Source of the DNA: Minwuia thermotolerans | GTDB taxonomy: Bacteria; Pseudomonadota; Alphaproteobacteria; Minwuiales; Minwuiaceae | Assembly: GCF_002924445.1 (NCBI RefSeq) | Contig: NZ_PIGG01000023.1 | Location: forward strand, 1-64,000 | Length of the DNA stretch: 64,000 bases | Direction of reading: 5' to 3' | In this document: positions 10,824-21,755 of the stretch, one piece after another | Position numbering within the stretch: the first letter of the stretch is position 1 | Layout: each line of letters starts with the position of its first letter | Notes under the pieces: generated by a model | Seen by the model: only the letters and a program-made list of their open reading frames with translations | What the model was told of the DNA's origin: nothing | Databases searched by the model: none | Made by a program: the position numbers and the translations under genes

Positions 10824-10998
10824 TCCTCGACGACAGGTCGATGACTGGCGCCCCCGCCGCGTGCCGGGGGTCCGGTCGGCCGCCGCGCCGGCACGGTCGG
10901 AGCAGGATGCCCTGCTGAACCAGATGCCCGCACAAGCCTGCCCCTGACACTGTTCGGGGGGGCGGGCATGACATGAGGGATGGGGCCCTCCCCGCCAC

Positions 10999-11027
10999 TT
11001 GACGCTCCGGCTGCGGCGACCTAACTC
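10999..11027 (+). promoter_or_regulatory. Possible promoter of def-fmt-truA
   Basis: TTGACG (10999-11004), a 17-bp spacer and TAACTC (11022-11027) lie about 40 bp before def. The -10 is poor. The rest of the 240-bp gap 10824-11063 shows GC-rich sequence with no gene, tRNA or clear terminator. Confidence 0.3.
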
Positions 11028-11063
11028 CATGCGGCTTCCGGAACTTTCGAGTAGAATTAGCCC

Positions 11064-11582
11064 ATGGCCCTCTTGCCCATCATCACCGCGCCCGACCCGC
11101 GTCTGCGGGTGAAGTCCGAGCCCGTCGGGACCGTCGACGACGATCTCCGCCGGCTGATGGACGACATGCTGGAGACCATGTACGACGCCCCCGGCGTGGG
11201 CCTTTCGGCCATCCAGGTGGGCGTGCCGAAGCGGGTCATGGTGGTGGACTGCGCGGCGGACGACGCGGCGCCGGAGCCGATCCACCTGGTCAATCCGGTG
11301 ATCCGGGAGGCGTCGCCCGACATGCGCGCCTACGAGGAAGGCTGTCTGTCGCTGCCCGAGCAGTACGCCGAGGTGGAGCGCCACGACCGCATCACCGTCG
11401 ACTATCTCGACCGCGAGGGCCGGCCGCAGACGCTGGAGGCCGACGGGCTGCTGTCGACCTGCATCCAGCACGAGCTGGACCATTTCGACGGCGTGCTCTT
11501 CGTCGACCACATCTCGGCGCTGAAGCGATCCATGATCATGAAGCGGCTGAAGAAGGCGAAGAAGCTGAAGGCTGCGGGGTGA
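11064..11582 (+). CDS. def: Peptide deformylase
   Basis: 172 residues. It removes the formyl group from N-terminal Met of new proteins in the cytoplasm. All three metal-site motifs are present: [10 protein letters not shown] (motif 1, with Ser where Ala is usual), EGCLSLP with the metal Cys (motif 2) and QHELDH with two metal His and the catalytic Glu (motif 3). The C-terminal tail is Lys-rich. It leads the def-fmt-truA run, and its stop overlaps the fmt start (GTGA). This def-fmt pairing is common in bacteria and ties addition and removal of the formyl group to one transcript. Confidence 0.97.
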   Translation: MALLPIITAPDPRLRVKSEPVGTVDDDLRRLMDDMLETMYDAPGVGLSAIQVGVPKRVMVVDCAADDAAPEPIHLVNPVIREASPDMRAYEEGCLSLPEQYAEVERHDRITVDYLDREGRPQTLEADGLLSTCIQHELDHFDGVLFVDHISALKRSMIMKRLKKAKKLKAAG

Positions 11583-12514
11583 CCGCCGCACTCCGCATCG
11601 TCTTCATGGGCACCCCGGACTTCGCGGTGCCCGCGCTCCGCGCGCTGCACGCGGCCGGCCACGAGATCGCCGCGGTCTATTCCCAGCCGCCGCGCGCCGC
11701 GGGCCGCAGGGGGCGGAAGACGATTCCCGGCCCGGTCCACGCCGCCGCCGAGGCGCTGGGGCTGAAGGTTCTGACCCCGGTGTCGCTGAAGAAGCCGGAA
11801 GCGCAGGCGGAATTCGCGGCGCACGAGGCGGACGTCGCCGTGGTCGCCGCCTACGGCCTCATCCTGCCGCAGGCGATTCTCGACGCGCCGCGGCTCGGCT
11901 GTTTCAACATCCACGCCTCGCTGCTGCCGCGCTGGCGCGGCGCGGCGCCGATCCACCGCGCGGTCATGGCTGGCGACGAAAAGACCGGCGTCACCATCAT
12001 GCAGATGGACGCCGGCCTGGACACCGGCGACATGGCGCTGAAGGCGGAAACAGCCATCGGCCCGCGCGACACCACCCAGAGCCTGCACGATCGCCTGGGG
12101 GAGATGGGCGCGGCGCTTATCGTCGACGCGCTGCGGCGGCTGATCGAAGGCACTCTGGAACTGACGCCCCAGCCCGAAGATGGCGTGACCTACGCCGGCA
12201 AGATCGATAAGGCGGAGGCGCATATCGACTGGACCCGGCCGGTCGCGGAAATCGACCGGCTGATCCGCGGCCTCGCCCCCTTCCCCGGGGCGTGGTTCGA
12301 GCACGAGGGCGAGCGGATCAAGGTTCACATGGCGACGCCTGCCGCCGGCGCCGCCGAGGTCGCGCCGGGCGTGGTGGTCGACGAAGAACTCACTGTGCAG
12401 TGCGGCGACGGGCTGATCCGGCTGGAGGTGCTGCAGCGCGCCGGCGGCAAACCGATGGATGCGGCCACCTTCCAGCGCGGCCGCGCGATCCCCGCCGGCG
12501 CAGTGCTGGACTGA
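11579..12514 (+). CDS. fmt: Methionyl-tRNA formyltransferase
   Basis: 311 residues, starting with GTG inside the def stop. It transfers a formyl group from 10-formyl-tetrahydrofolate to initiator Met-tRNA. The N-terminal domain has [17 protein letters not shown], the catalytic region [20 protein letters not shown] (Asn, His) and [16 protein letters not shown] with the catalytic Asp; the C-terminal OB-like domain begins around residue 205. The stop codon overlaps the truA ATG (ATGA). Length and motif order are normal. Confidence 0.97.
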   Translation: MTAALRIVFMGTPDFAVPALRALHAAGHEIAAVYSQPPRAAGRRGRKTIPGPVHAAAEALGLKVLTPVSLKKPEAQAEFAAHEADVAVVAAYGLILPQAILDAPRLGCFNIHASLLPRWRGAAPIHRAVMAGDEKTGVTIMQMDAGLDTGDMALKAETAIGPRDTTQSLHDRLGEMGAALIVDALRRLIEGTLELTPQPEDGVTYAGKIDKAEAHIDWTRPVAEIDRLIRGLAPFPGAWFEHEGERIKVHMATPAAGAAEVAPGVVVDEELTVQCGDGLIRLEVLQRAGGKPMDAATFQRGRAIPAGAVLD

Positions 12515-13260
12515 TGCCGCGCTACCGCCTGGTGCTGGAATATGACGGCGCCGGATTCGTCGGCTGGCAGCGCCAGACAAACGGCCTCGCGGTCCAGCAG
12601 GTGATCGAGGAAGGCATCCACGCCTTCACCGGGGAAACAGTGACGGCGATCGCCGCGGGCCGGACGGACTCCGGCGTCCATGCGCTGGCCATGACGGTCC
12701 ATGCCGATATCGCCCGGGAGATGCCGGCGTCCAGGATCCGCGACGCGCTGGCCCATCACGTCCGCCCGCACCCGGTGACCGTGCTCTCGGTCGAGGCCGT
12801 CCGAGACGGTTTCAGCGCCCGTTTCGACTGCGTGAAGCGCCATTATCTCTATCGCATCCTGAACCGCGCCGCCGTCCCGGCGCTGGACCGGGGCCGCGTC
12901 TGGCACCTATCCCAGCCGCTCGACGTCGCCGCGATGAACGCCGCGGCGGCGCATCTTCTCGGGCATCATGATTTCGAAAGCTTCCGCTCCGCCCACTGCC
13001 AGGCCGAGACGGCGGTGAAGACGCTCGACACGCTGGAGGTGGCGCGGGAAGGCGAGGAAGTGCGGATCGCCTGCTCGGCGCGGTCGTTCCTGCACAACCA
13101 GGTCCGCATCATGGCCGGCACACTGGTGGAAGTGGGCAAGGGTCGCTGGACGCCGGCCGACGTCAAGGCCGCGCTCGATGCCCGCGACCGCATCGCCGCC
13201 GGCCCCACCGCACCGGCGCACGGGCTCTATTTCGCCAGGGCAGAATATCCGCCGCGGTAG
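12514..13260 (+). CDS. truA: tRNA pseudouridine(38-40) synthase
   Basis: 248 residues from the ATG overlapping the fmt stop. TruA makes pseudouridine at positions 38-40 of the anticodon arm. Visible motifs are RLVLEYDGAGFVGWQRQ, the catalytic Asp in AAGRTDSGVHAL, RFDCVKRHYLYRI and SFLHNQVRIMAGTLV. It is the third gene of the def-fmt-truA unit. Psi-glycosidase psuG, 5 kb away, acts on free pseudouridine phosphate; no direct link is implied. Confidence 0.97.
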   Translation: MPRYRLVLEYDGAGFVGWQRQTNGLAVQQVIEEGIHAFTGETVTAIAAGRTDSGVHALAMTVHADIAREMPASRIRDALAHHVRPHPVTVLSVEAVRDGFSARFDCVKRHYLYRILNRAAVPALDRGRVWHLSQPLDVAAMNAAAAHLLGHHDFESFRSAHCQAETAVKTLDTLEVAREGEEVRIACSARSFLHNQVRIMAGTLVEVGKGRWTPADVKAALDARDRIAAGPTAPAHGLYFARAEYPPR

Positions 13261-13281
13261 CCGCCCTGCGCGCCGACGTCA

Positions 13282-13349
13282 TTGCCCGGTTCAGCCGGGC
13301 AATCCATCGACCGGCATCTCTCATGGGCTGCCCGGACAAGCCGGGCAGC
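13282..13349. repeat. Pair of GCCCGG palindromic intergenic repeats
   Basis: Two perfect inverted repeats lie between truA and the convergent dehydratase gene: TTGCCCGG-TTCAG-CCGGGCAA (13282-13302) and GCTGCCCGG-ACAAG-CCGGGCAGC (13327-13349). They share the GCCCGG core and 5-nt loops, resembling dispersed palindromic elements of alphaproteobacterial genomes. Either could act as a bidirectional transcript end. The rest of 13261-13449 shows no gene. Confidence 0.6.
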
Positions 13350-13449
13350 GACGAAGGGGGAAGACGCCCCCGCGTGCGTGCGGCAATATCAGCTATGCCG
13401 GAGCCGCGCTGTGTGCCGGCCCGTCCATCCCACACAGCGCGGTTTCAAA

Positions 13450-14973
13450 TCACATCACCGCGCCGATCTGCCAGGGCAGGAACTCGTCATCGCCGAAGCC
13501 GAGCCGCTCCGAGCAGGTCGGCTCGCCGGAAGCCGTAGCCAGGATCTTCCGGAAGATCTCTTCGCCCATCTCGGCGACCGACTTCTCCCCGTCGATGACC
13601 AGGCCACAATTGACGTCCATGTCGTCGGACATGCGGCCGTACATCGCCGAATTCGTCGCCAGCTTGATCGACGGCACGGGCTTGCAGCCGAATACCGAGC
13701 CGCGCCCCGTGGTGAAGCAGACCACGTTCGCGCCGCCGGCGACAAAGCCTGTCACCGAGACGGGGTCGTAGCCGGGCGTGTCCATGAACACGAAGCCCTT
13801 CGATGCGATCCGCTCGCCATAGGCATAGACGTCGGCCAGGTTCGTGGTGCCGCCCTTGGCCGCGGCGCCGAGAGACTTCTCGAGGATGGTGGTCAGCCCG
13901 CCCTCCTTGTTGCCGGGGCTGGGGTTGTTGTCCATGGAGCCGTCGTTCTTCGCGACATAGTCCTCCCACCAGCGGATCCTGGCGATCAGCTTGTCGGCGA
14001 CTTCCGGGCTGACCGCGCGGCGGGTCAGCAGATGCTCGGCGCCATAGATCTCGGGCGTCTCGCCGAGACAGGCGGTGCCGCCATGGCGGACCAGCAGGTC
14101 GGCGGCTGCGCCAAGCGCCGGGTTGGCGGAAATGCCTGAATAGGCATCCGAGCCGCCGCACTCCAGCCCCAGGATCAGTTCCGAGGCCGGGATCGGCTCG
14201 CGACGGAAGGCGTTGGCGTGAGGCAGCATCTCCTTCACCAGTTCCACGCCCTTGCGCACCGTCGCCGTGGTGCCGCCCGAGTCCTGGATGGTGAACATGT
14301 GCAGCAGCGGCCCCGGCTTCAGTCCCTCGACATCCATCATCATGCCGAGCTGGGCTGCCTCGCAGCCGAGCCCGATGAACAGCAGGCCGGCAAAGTTCGG
14401 ATGCCGCGCATAGCCCGCGAAGGTGCGCGACAGCATCCGCATGCCCTCCCCCGTCGAGGCCATGCCGCAGCCGGTGCCGTGGGTCAGCGCCACCACGCCG
14501 TCGATGTTCGGATATTCGGCCAGCATGTCGGGATGACGGAACTGTTCGGCGACGTAGCGCGCCACCGTGGCCGAACAGTTCACCGAGGTGAGAATGCCGA
14601 TGTAGTTCCGCGTCGCGGCCCGGCCGTTCGCCCGGCGATAGCCGTCGAAGGTCGCCCGCTCGGCCTCGGGCACGTAATCGACCGGCTTCACGTCCTGGCC
14701 CACGGCATAGTCGCGGTCGAACATCGCGAAGACGCAGTTGTGGGTGTGGACGTGATCGCCGGGCCGGATGGCGCCTTCGGCAAAGCCGATGATCTGATCG
14801 TATTTCCGCACCGCCGCGCCGTCGGCGATGGCGGAAAGCGCGATCTTGTGGCCGGCCGGGATGTGATGCGCCGCCTTCACGCCGCCCCCGATCTCAGTGC
14901 CCGGCAGGATGTCCACGCGGGCCACGGCCACGTTGTCCCTGTCGTCGAGCCGTATCGTCAGCGCCTCGGTCAT
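13450..14973 (-). CDS. UxaA-family altronate/galactarate dehydratase
   Basis: 507 residues from the ATG with AGGGAGG 6 nt upstream; an in-frame ATG 16 codons earlier lacks a ribosome site. The N-terminus (1-110) is an SAF-like domain ending at HVHTHNCVF, and the large C-terminal part (from NGRAATRNYIGILTSVNCSA) is the dehydratase core with conserved Cys residues (LECGGSDAYSGISANPALG). One polypeptide holds both, as in UxaA and GarD. Substrate specificity between altronate, galactarate and related sugar acids cannot be decided; no uxa operon partners are adjacent. Confidence 0.85.
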   Translation of the reverse strand: MTEALTIRLDDRDNVAVARVDILPGTEIGGGVKAAHHIPAGHKIALSAIADGAAVRKYDQIIGFAEGAIRPGDHVHTHNCVFAMFDRDYAVGQDVKPVDYVPEAERATFDGYRRANGRAATRNYIGILTSVNCSATVARYVAEQFRHPDMLAEYPNIDGVVALTHGTGCGMASTGEGMRMLSRTFAGYARHPNFAGLLFIGLGCEAAQLGMMMDVEGLKPGPLLHMFTIQDSGGTTATVRKGVELVKEMLPHANAFRREPIPASELILGLECGGSDAYSGISANPALGAAADLLVRHGGTACLGETPEIYGAEHLLTRRAVSPEVADKLIARIRWWEDYVAKNDGSMDNNPSPGNKEGGLTTILEKSLGAAAKGGTTNLADVYAYGERIASKGFVFMDTPGYDPVSVTGFVAGGANVVCFTTGRGSVFGCKPVPSIKLATNSAMYGRMSDDMDVNCGLVIDGEKSVAEMGEEIFRKILATASGEPTCSERLGFGDDEFLPWQIGAVM

Positions 14974-15157
14974 TGCCGCCTCCCTTGTTTCGTTACCGAA
15001 TATAGCCTTCGGCGCACGCATGCGACAGATGCAACCCGCCGGACATTCAGGGCTATGACAAGGCGGAAGGGCCCCGTTATGATCCGCCGCAGCTTTCGCA
15101 GGCGCCGCGCCGCAATCTGTCCGCGCGGCCGATCAATCGCAGAAGGGGAGGAACTTC

Positions 15158-16363
<1,206 letters not shown>

Positions 16364-16422
16364 TGCGTCGGTGACGCGTCATCCCGGCCCCCGGGCCGGG
16401 ATTCAGCCATCGAAAAATGAGG

Positions 16423-16450
16423 GAAGGCCGGGGTTCGCGCCCCGGCCTTC
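16423..16450 (+). terminator. Rho-independent terminator after the acyl-CoA dehydrogenase gene
   Basis: An 11-bp perfect GC-rich stem (GAAGGCCGGGG / CCCCGGCCTTC) with a 6-nt loop TTCGCG is followed by TTTC on the plus strand. A second palindrome, CCCGGCCC-CC-GGGCCGGG style, lies just upstream (16383-16400) and looks like a dispersed intergenic element. Confidence 0.7.
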
Positions 16451-16536
16451 TTTCGTCGGCCCTTGGCGCGGGAGGCGGCGAGGTCTATGTGAGACGACGT
16501 TCGCGCCCATCCCCTTCCGCTCCAGCTTCGGGACTC

Positions 16537-17079
16537 ATGCCGCTTCGCCCCTTCCTCATCGCGCTCGTCCTGATCGCCGTCGACCAGCTCAGCAAGATCT
16601 GGCTGATCTCGGTCATGGAAGGGCGGGAGTGCACCATCATCGACGGCCTGCCGGAGATCTGCCGCCCGATCGAGATCCTGCCCTTCTTCAACATCGTCAT
16701 GGTCTGGAACACGGGCGTGAGCTTCGGGATGTTCTCCGATTCCGGCGCACCGCTCATCCTCGGCCTGATCAATCTGGCCGTCGCCACGGCGCTGGCGGTC
16801 TGGCTGGCGCGCGCCGAGGGCCGGGCGCTCCGCGCCGGCCTGACGCTGGTCATCGCCGGCGCGGTGGGCAACGCCATCGATCGTTTCGCCTATGGCGCGG
16901 TCGCCGACTTCTTCGACGTCCATCTGTCGGGCGCCGCCGCGCAATGGGCGATCGACACCTTCGGCACCAACCACTGGCCCGCCTTCAACGTTGCCGACAT
17001 GGCGATCTCCGTGGGCGTCGTCCTGCTGCTTTTCGATTCCTTGTTCGCGCGCGGGGATCGTTCTAAAAGGGCGCCATGA
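16537..17079 (+). CDS. lspA: Lipoprotein signal peptidase (signal peptidase II)
   Basis: 180 residues from the internal ATG (MPLRPFLIALV); a longer frame starting inside the terminator was rejected. Four transmembrane helices are visible. The catalytic aspartates are in AGAVGNAIDRF and FNVADMAIS. It cleaves prolipoprotein signal peptides after diacylglyceryl transfer. The stop overlaps the start of the following lipoprotein gene (ATGA), so the enzyme and a substrate are translationally coupled. The loop between helices 3 and 4 holds an insertion (VHLSGAAAQWAIDTFG) common in alphaproteobacteria. Confidence 0.96.
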   Translation: MPLRPFLIALVLIAVDQLSKIWLISVMEGRECTIIDGLPEICRPIEILPFFNIVMVWNTGVSFGMFSDSGAPLILGLINLAVATALAVWLARAEGRALRAGLTLVIAGAVGNAIDRFAYGAVADFFDVHLSGAAAQWAIDTFGTNHWPAFNVADMAISVGVVLLLFDSLFARGDRSKRAP

Positions 17080-17591
17080 ATCAGCAGATCATTCGCACCG
17101 GCTTCGGTTTCGCCGCGCTGCTTGTCCTGGCCCTGGCCATGAGCGGCTGCGACAGCGCCCGCGGCATCCTCGGTCTGGAGAAGACGTCACCCGACGAATC
17201 GCGTGTCACGGTCTTCTCGCCGCTGGTGGTCCCGCCGGAATTCAGCCTGCGTCCGCCGGGATCGGGTGGCGTCGACCAGTCGGCGCTGCCCCGTGTCAAC
17301 CGGCCGCAGCAGCGCGCCGTGATTACTGCCGACGGCCGCGTCGTCGGCGGCGTCGACGGCAGCGAGACGGTCCCCGACGACGCCACGGTCGGCGAACTGG
17401 CGCTGCTGCGCCAGGCCGGGGCGCTGACGCCGCCGCGCGGCGTTCGCGGCCTCGCCGCCCAGCAGGAACGCGCGCTCGAGCGCCTCAACACGACCCTCAC
17501 CGACCTGGTGCTGTTCGACCGCAGCAGCGGCGAGACCCGCGAAGCCACGCCCCAGGAACGCGCCACGATCGAGAAGCCCGGCCTGTTCTGA
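17076..17591 (+). CDS. DUF3035 lipoprotein, BamF-type
   Basis: 171 residues. An N-terminal signal ends in the lipobox AMSGC, so Cys24 or so becomes lipidated. The mature protein is short and mostly disordered-looking, with PLVVPPEFSLRPPG near the N-terminus, a motif shared by the DUF3035 family, whose Pfam entry is linked to the alphaproteobacterial BAM-complex subunit BamF. It likely sits on the periplasmic side of the outer membrane. It overlaps lspA by 4 nt and precedes two M16 proteases, a conserved alphaproteobacterial order as far as I recall. Confidence 0.8.
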   Translation: MNQQIIRTGFGFAALLVLALAMSGCDSARGILGLEKTSPDESRVTVFSPLVVPPEFSLRPPGSGGVDQSALPRVNRPQQRAVITADGRVVGGVDGSETVPDDATVGELALLRQAGALTPPRGVRGLAAQQERALERLNTTLTDLVLFDRSSGETREATPQERATIEKPGLF

Positions 17592-17694
17592 TCCTCCCCC
17601 TTCGGGGTGAATGACGCGAACGCGACTTGCGCAGCCGGACCCGCGCCGCCAAATGACCGGCAGACGGTCACTTGATGACGACGGAGGGCCTTAC

Positions 17695-19035
17695 GTGCGA
17701 CCCCTGATTGCGGGCCTGGCTGCAGCCATGGTCCTGACGCTGTTCGCGCCGCGCGCCGACGCCGGTCTGTTCGATCCGCAGACCTTCACCCTGGACAACG
17801 GCATGGAAGTGGTGGTCGTCCCCGACCACCGCGCCCCGGTCGTGGTGCACATGGTCTGGTACCGCGTGGGCGCGGCGGACGAGCCGAAGGGGAAGTCGGG
17901 CATCGCCCACTTCCTGGAGCACCTGATGTTCAAGGGCACGGAAAAGATTCCGCCCGGCGAGTTCTCCAGGATCGTCGCCGCCAATGGCGGCCGCGACAAC
18001 GCCTTCACTTCCCAGGACTACACCGCCTATTTCCAGGTCGTGGCGAAGGACCGCCTGCCGCTGATGATGGAGATGGAGGCGGACCGGATGGTCAATCTGC
18101 GCCTCGATGCGGAGAGCGTCGCGACCGAGCGCCAGGTCATTCTGGAGGAACGCCGCCAGCGCACCGACGCCACGCCGCAGGGCCAGTTCGGCGAGCAGGT
18201 GCAGGCGACCTTCTATCTCTCGCACCCCTACAGCGAACCGATCATCGGCTGGGAGGAGGAAATCGGGTCCCTGACGCGCGAGGACGCCCTGGCCTTCTAC
18301 GAACAGTTCTACGCGCCCAACAACGCCATCCTCGTCGTGGCCGGCGACATTACCGCCGAAGAGCTGAAACCCCTGGCCGAGAAGCATTACGGCGTCCTGC
18401 CGGCCAACGAGGCGCTGGAGCGCCCCACCCTGCCCCATGAACCGCCGCACCGCGCGGCCCGGCGCATCACCGACAGCGACCCCCGTGTCGCCGAGCCGAG
18501 TTGGCAGCGCCAGTACATCGCCGACAGCGCCAACTGGGGCGAGCCGGACAACGTCATCGCCCTGCAGGTGCTGGGCGACATCCTGGGCGGCGGCTCGACC
18601 AGCCGGCTCTACCGCGCTCTGGTCGTCGAGCAGGGCATCGCGGCCTCCGCCGGCGCCTGGTATTCCGGCGTCAACCGCGGCCCCGGCGCCTTCGGTCTCT
18701 ACGCCACGCCGGCACGCGGCGCCGACATCGAGGATCTGGAGCGCGCCGTCGATGCGGAGATCCGCCGGGTCATCGAGGACGGCGTAACACAGGAAGAACT
18801 GGACCGCGCCCGAACCGTGCTGCTGGCCGAGGCGGTCTACATGCGCGACAGCCTGAGCCAGGGCGCGCGCGTGTTCGGCTCCTCACTGGTCGCCGGCCTC
18901 ACGGTCGAGGACGTCGAAAGCTGGCCCGACCGGCTCCGCGCCGTCACGGTCGACGACGTCGTGCGCGCCGCGCGGGCCAATTTCCGTCCCGAAGCCTCGG
19001 TCACCGCCATTCTGTCGCCGGAGAACCCGTCATGA
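17695..19035 (+). CDS. M16 family zinc metallopeptidase, catalytic subunit
   Basis: 446 residues from a GTG with GGAGGG about 6 nt upstream. A signal peptide ends at ADA. The inverted zinc motif HFLEH is near the N-terminus (SGIAHFLEHLMFKGT), with the third ligand expected in ATERQVILEERR. Two M16 domains follow; the R/Y substrate region GGSTSRLYRALV is typical. Periplasmic, probably degrading small peptides. It is followed without a gap by a second M16 gene lacking the zinc motif, so the two likely form an active/inactive heterodimer. Confidence 0.93.
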   Translation: MRPLIAGLAAAMVLTLFAPRADAGLFDPQTFTLDNGMEVVVVPDHRAPVVVHMVWYRVGAADEPKGKSGIAHFLEHLMFKGTEKIPPGEFSRIVAANGGRDNAFTSQDYTAYFQVVAKDRLPLMMEMEADRMVNLRLDAESVATERQVILEERRQRTDATPQGQFGEQVQATFYLSHPYSEPIIGWEEEIGSLTREDALAFYEQFYAPNNAILVVAGDITAEELKPLAEKHYGVLPANEALERPTLPHEPPHRAARRITDSDPRVAEPSWQRQYIADSANWGEPDNVIALQVLGDILGGGSTSRLYRALVVEQGIAASAGAWYSGVNRGPGAFGLYATPARGADIEDLERAVDAEIRRVIEDGVTQEELDRARTVLLAEAVYMRDSLSQGARVFGSSLVAGLTVEDVESWPDRLRAVTVDDVVRAARANFRPEASVTAILSPENPS

Positions 19036-20393
19036 TGAAGGGCGCCATGTTTCTCACTGCCAAGTTCGCAGCCATCCTGCTCGTCGTCACTGCCGTGGCC
19101 GCCGCGGGCCGGCCCGCCGCCGGTTCCGAGATCGTCGAAGTCACTTCGCCGGGCGGCGTCACTGCCTGGTTGAAGCAGGAAGAAGCCATTCCGATGATCG
19201 CGGTCTCCGCGATCTGGCGTGACGGCGGCGCTGTTTCCGACCCGGAAGGCAAGGCCGGCCGGGCCAACCTCGTTTCCGCCCTGCTGGACGAGGGCGCCGG
19301 CGAGATGGACAGCCAGAGCTTCCAGACCCGCCTCGAGGAGCATGGCGTCCGCCTTTCCTTCGAGGCCGGAAGGGACACATTCGGCATGTCGCTGCAGACT
19401 CTGACGCAGAACGCCGGAGAGGCCTTCCGCCTGGCAGGTCTCGCCCTGACCAGCCCGCGGTTCGACGCCGACGCGATCGAGCGGATGCGCCAGCAGATCC
19501 TGATCCGCATCGCGCGCGACCTGCAGAACCCCAACGCCATCGCCGGCCGTGTCTTCTCCGAGGTGGCCTTCGGCGACGATCCCTATGGCCGCAGCATCGA
19601 CGGCACCCAGGAAAGCGTCACCGCGATTGCGCGCGACGACCTGACCGGCTTCGTGGACAACCAATTGGCAAAGGATCGCCTGATCGTGGGCGTCGTCGGC
19701 GATATCTCGCCCGAAGACCTGAAACCGCTGCTGGACGTGGCATTCGGCGGGCTGACCGAAACCGCCGCTCCTGCCGCCGAGGACAAGGCGGAGCTACGTC
19801 AGCCGGGTGTGCGGCGCGTCGTGCCCTATGACACGCCGCAGACGGTCTTTGTCTTCGGCGCCCCCGGTCTCGCCCGCGACGATCCCGACTACGAGGCGGC
19901 CCGGGTGATGAACCACATCCTCGGCGGCGGCGGCTTCTCCAGTCTGCTGACCGAGGAAATCCGGGAAAAGCGCGGGCTGACCTATGGCGTCTACAGCTAT
20001 CTCCGGCCGATGGACCGGGCCGCGCTCTGGCTGGGCGGTCTGTCGACCAGCAACGACAAGGCCGGCGAGGCGCTGGACCTCCTCAAGGAAACCATCCGGC
20101 GCTTCCGCGAAGAGGGACCCAGCGACGAGCAGATCGAGAAAGCCAAGGCCAACATCAATGGCGCCTTCCCGCTCAGCTTGACCTCGAACCGCGCCATCGC
20201 CGACCTGCTGGTCGCGCTGCAGCGCTACGATCTGGGCAAGGATTATGTCGAGCGGCGGCCGGAACTGATCAACGCCGTCACCCGCGAGGACGTCATGCGT
20301 GTCGCCGAGGACCTCCTGAATCTCGATCGGTTGATCGTGACCGCCGTCGGCCTCCCCGAAGGTCTGGCCGAGAAGACCTCCGAGACACAGTAA
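19032..20393 (+). CDS. M16 family peptidase-like subunit without zinc motif
   Basis: 453 residues, ATG overlapping the stop of the previous gene (ATGA). A signal peptide ends near AAG. The fold is that of M16 (GGGGFSSLLTEEIREKRGLTYGVYSY near the C-terminal domain), but the position equivalent to HxxEH reads RANLVSALLDEG, so zinc binding and catalysis are lost. In known M16B pairs such a subunit shapes the substrate chamber. It is therefore called a non-catalytic partner of the upstream protease. Confidence 0.9.
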   Translation: MMKGAMFLTAKFAAILLVVTAVAAAGRPAAGSEIVEVTSPGGVTAWLKQEEAIPMIAVSAIWRDGGAVSDPEGKAGRANLVSALLDEGAGEMDSQSFQTRLEEHGVRLSFEAGRDTFGMSLQTLTQNAGEAFRLAGLALTSPRFDADAIERMRQQILIRIARDLQNPNAIAGRVFSEVAFGDDPYGRSIDGTQESVTAIARDDLTGFVDNQLAKDRLIVGVVGDISPEDLKPLLDVAFGGLTETAAPAAEDKAELRQPGVRRVVPYDTPQTVFVFGAPGLARDDPDYEAARVMNHILGGGGFSSLLTEEIREKRGLTYGVYSYLRPMDRAALWLGGLSTSNDKAGEALDLLKETIRRFREEGPSDEQIEKAKANINGAFPLSLTSNRAIADLLVALQRYDLGKDYVERRPELINAVTREDVMRVAEDLLNLDRLIVTAVGLPEGLAEKTSETQ

Positions 20394-20463
20394 CGGCGCG
20401 GCACGGCCTTGCCGGGGCCGTGGCGATTTGCGAGTTTTCGAGGGGACTTCGGATCGGATCGTC

Positions 20464-21744
20464 ATGGCCCAGCCATTCGACCACTATATCGACGCCTGTC
20501 TGGAGGCGACCGTCAGTGACGGCGGCCTGAGGGAGGACAGCTTCCGCTCGCTGATCGAACGCGGCCGGCCGGCATTGCGCGAGATACGCGGTGAGCTGGC
20601 GCGTGGCGGTCTGCCCCATTTCGGCCTCGCCTCGCGCCGCGACGACCTGCGCGTCATCGAGAGCCTGGCGATGCGTCTCAGGGAAGATTTCCGGCGGGTG
20701 GTCATTCTCGGCACCGGCGGCTCCAGTCTCGGCGGCCAGGCGCTGGTCGCCATCGCACCGGCAGCGGAGCGACGCAGGCTGGTCTTCGCCGACAATCTCG
20801 ATGGCGGCGGCTTCGCCGAACTGCTGGCCGACTGCGAACCCGCGCGGACCCATTTCGTCGTCATCTCCAAGTCCGGCAGCACCACCGAGACCCTGGCGCA
20901 GACCTTCGCCGTGCTCGACTGGGCGCGGCGGCAGAAGCGGCCGCTGGATCTGCCCCGCCACTTCACCGTGATCACCGAACCCGGCGACAACCCGCTCAGG
21001 CGGCTGGCCGACCGGCTGCGCCTCCCCCTGCTGGACCACGACCCGGAAGTCGGCGGGCGGTTCTCGGTGCTGTCGCTCGTCGGTCTCTTGCCCGGCCTGA
21101 TCGCCGGTCTGGATGTCATGGCGGTGCGCAAGGGCGCGGCGCTGGTGTTCGAGCGCGCCATCGCAGAAGAGGACCCCGCCCCCCTTGCCGCCGCGGCCCT
21201 GGCCGTGGGCCTGGCGCGGGAGCGCGGTCGCACCCAACAGGTCATCTTGCCCTATGCCGGCGCGCTGGAGCGCTTCGCGCAGTGGCACCGACAGCTCTGG
21301 GCTGAAAGCCTCGGCAAGAACGGCCGCGGCGTGACGCCGGTGGCTGCGCTGGGGCCCGTGGACCAGCACAGCCAGCTCCAGCTCTGGCTGGACGGGCCGG
21401 CGGACAAGAGCTTCACCGTGATTACCGTGGCCGAGCCGGAGCCCGGACCGATGATCGAACCGGACCTGATTCAGGATCCGGACCTCGGCTATCTCAGCGG
21501 CCAGAGCCTGGGCGCCATCGTCAAGATCCAGGCCCGGGCGACCATCGAGACGCTGGTGGATCGCGGCCATCCGACGCGGATGATACGCCTGCAGCGTCTG
21601 GACGAACGCACGCTGGGCGGCCTTTTCATGCACTTCATGCTGGAGACGGTGCTGGCGGCGCACTTGCTGGGCATCAGCGCCTACGGACAGCCGGCGGTCG
21701 AATCGAGTAAGAAACTGACGAAGCAGTATCTCGCCGCCGGATAG
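20464..21744 (+). CDS. pgi: Glucose-6-phosphate isomerase, short form
   Basis: 426 residues from ATG ([10 protein letters not shown]); a TTG twelve codons upstream has no better ribosome site. It interconverts glucose 6-phosphate and fructose 6-phosphate. Visible signatures are [12 protein letters not shown] and SKSGSTTET (phosphate binding), [12 protein letters not shown] (PGI signature 1) and the C-terminal [11 protein letters not shown] (signature 2 with the catalytic Lys). It is about 120 residues shorter than E. coli Pgi, as in many alphaproteobacteria and archaeal-type compact forms. Confidence 0.88.
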   Translation: MAQPFDHYIDACLEATVSDGGLREDSFRSLIERGRPALREIRGELARGGLPHFGLASRRDDLRVIESLAMRLREDFRRVVILGTGGSSLGGQALVAIAPAAERRRLVFADNLDGGGFAELLADCEPARTHFVVISKSGSTTETLAQTFAVLDWARRQKRPLDLPRHFTVITEPGDNPLRRLADRLRLPLLDHDPEVGGRFSVLSLVGLLPGLIAGLDVMAVRKGAALVFERAIAEEDPAPLAAAALAVGLARERGRTQQVILPYAGALERFAQWHRQLWAESLGKNGRGVTPVAALGPVDQHSQLQLWLDGPADKSFTVITVAEPEPGPMIEPDLIQDPDLGYLSGQSLGAIVKIQARATIETLVDRGHPTRMIRLQRLDERTLGGLFMHFMLETVLAAHLLGISAYGQPAVESSKKLTKQYLAAG

Positions 21745-21755
21745 GAACTTCTCTC

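Noticed and set aside
10824-11063. Possible tRNA or small RNA in the gap before def
   Set aside because: No cloverleaf or conserved RNA block could be folded by eye; only a weak promoter is visible.
16417-16536. Longer N-terminus for lspA starting at 16417
   Set aside because: The extension would begin inside the terminator hairpin and add a non-conserved Arg/Gly-rich sequence before the first transmembrane helix.
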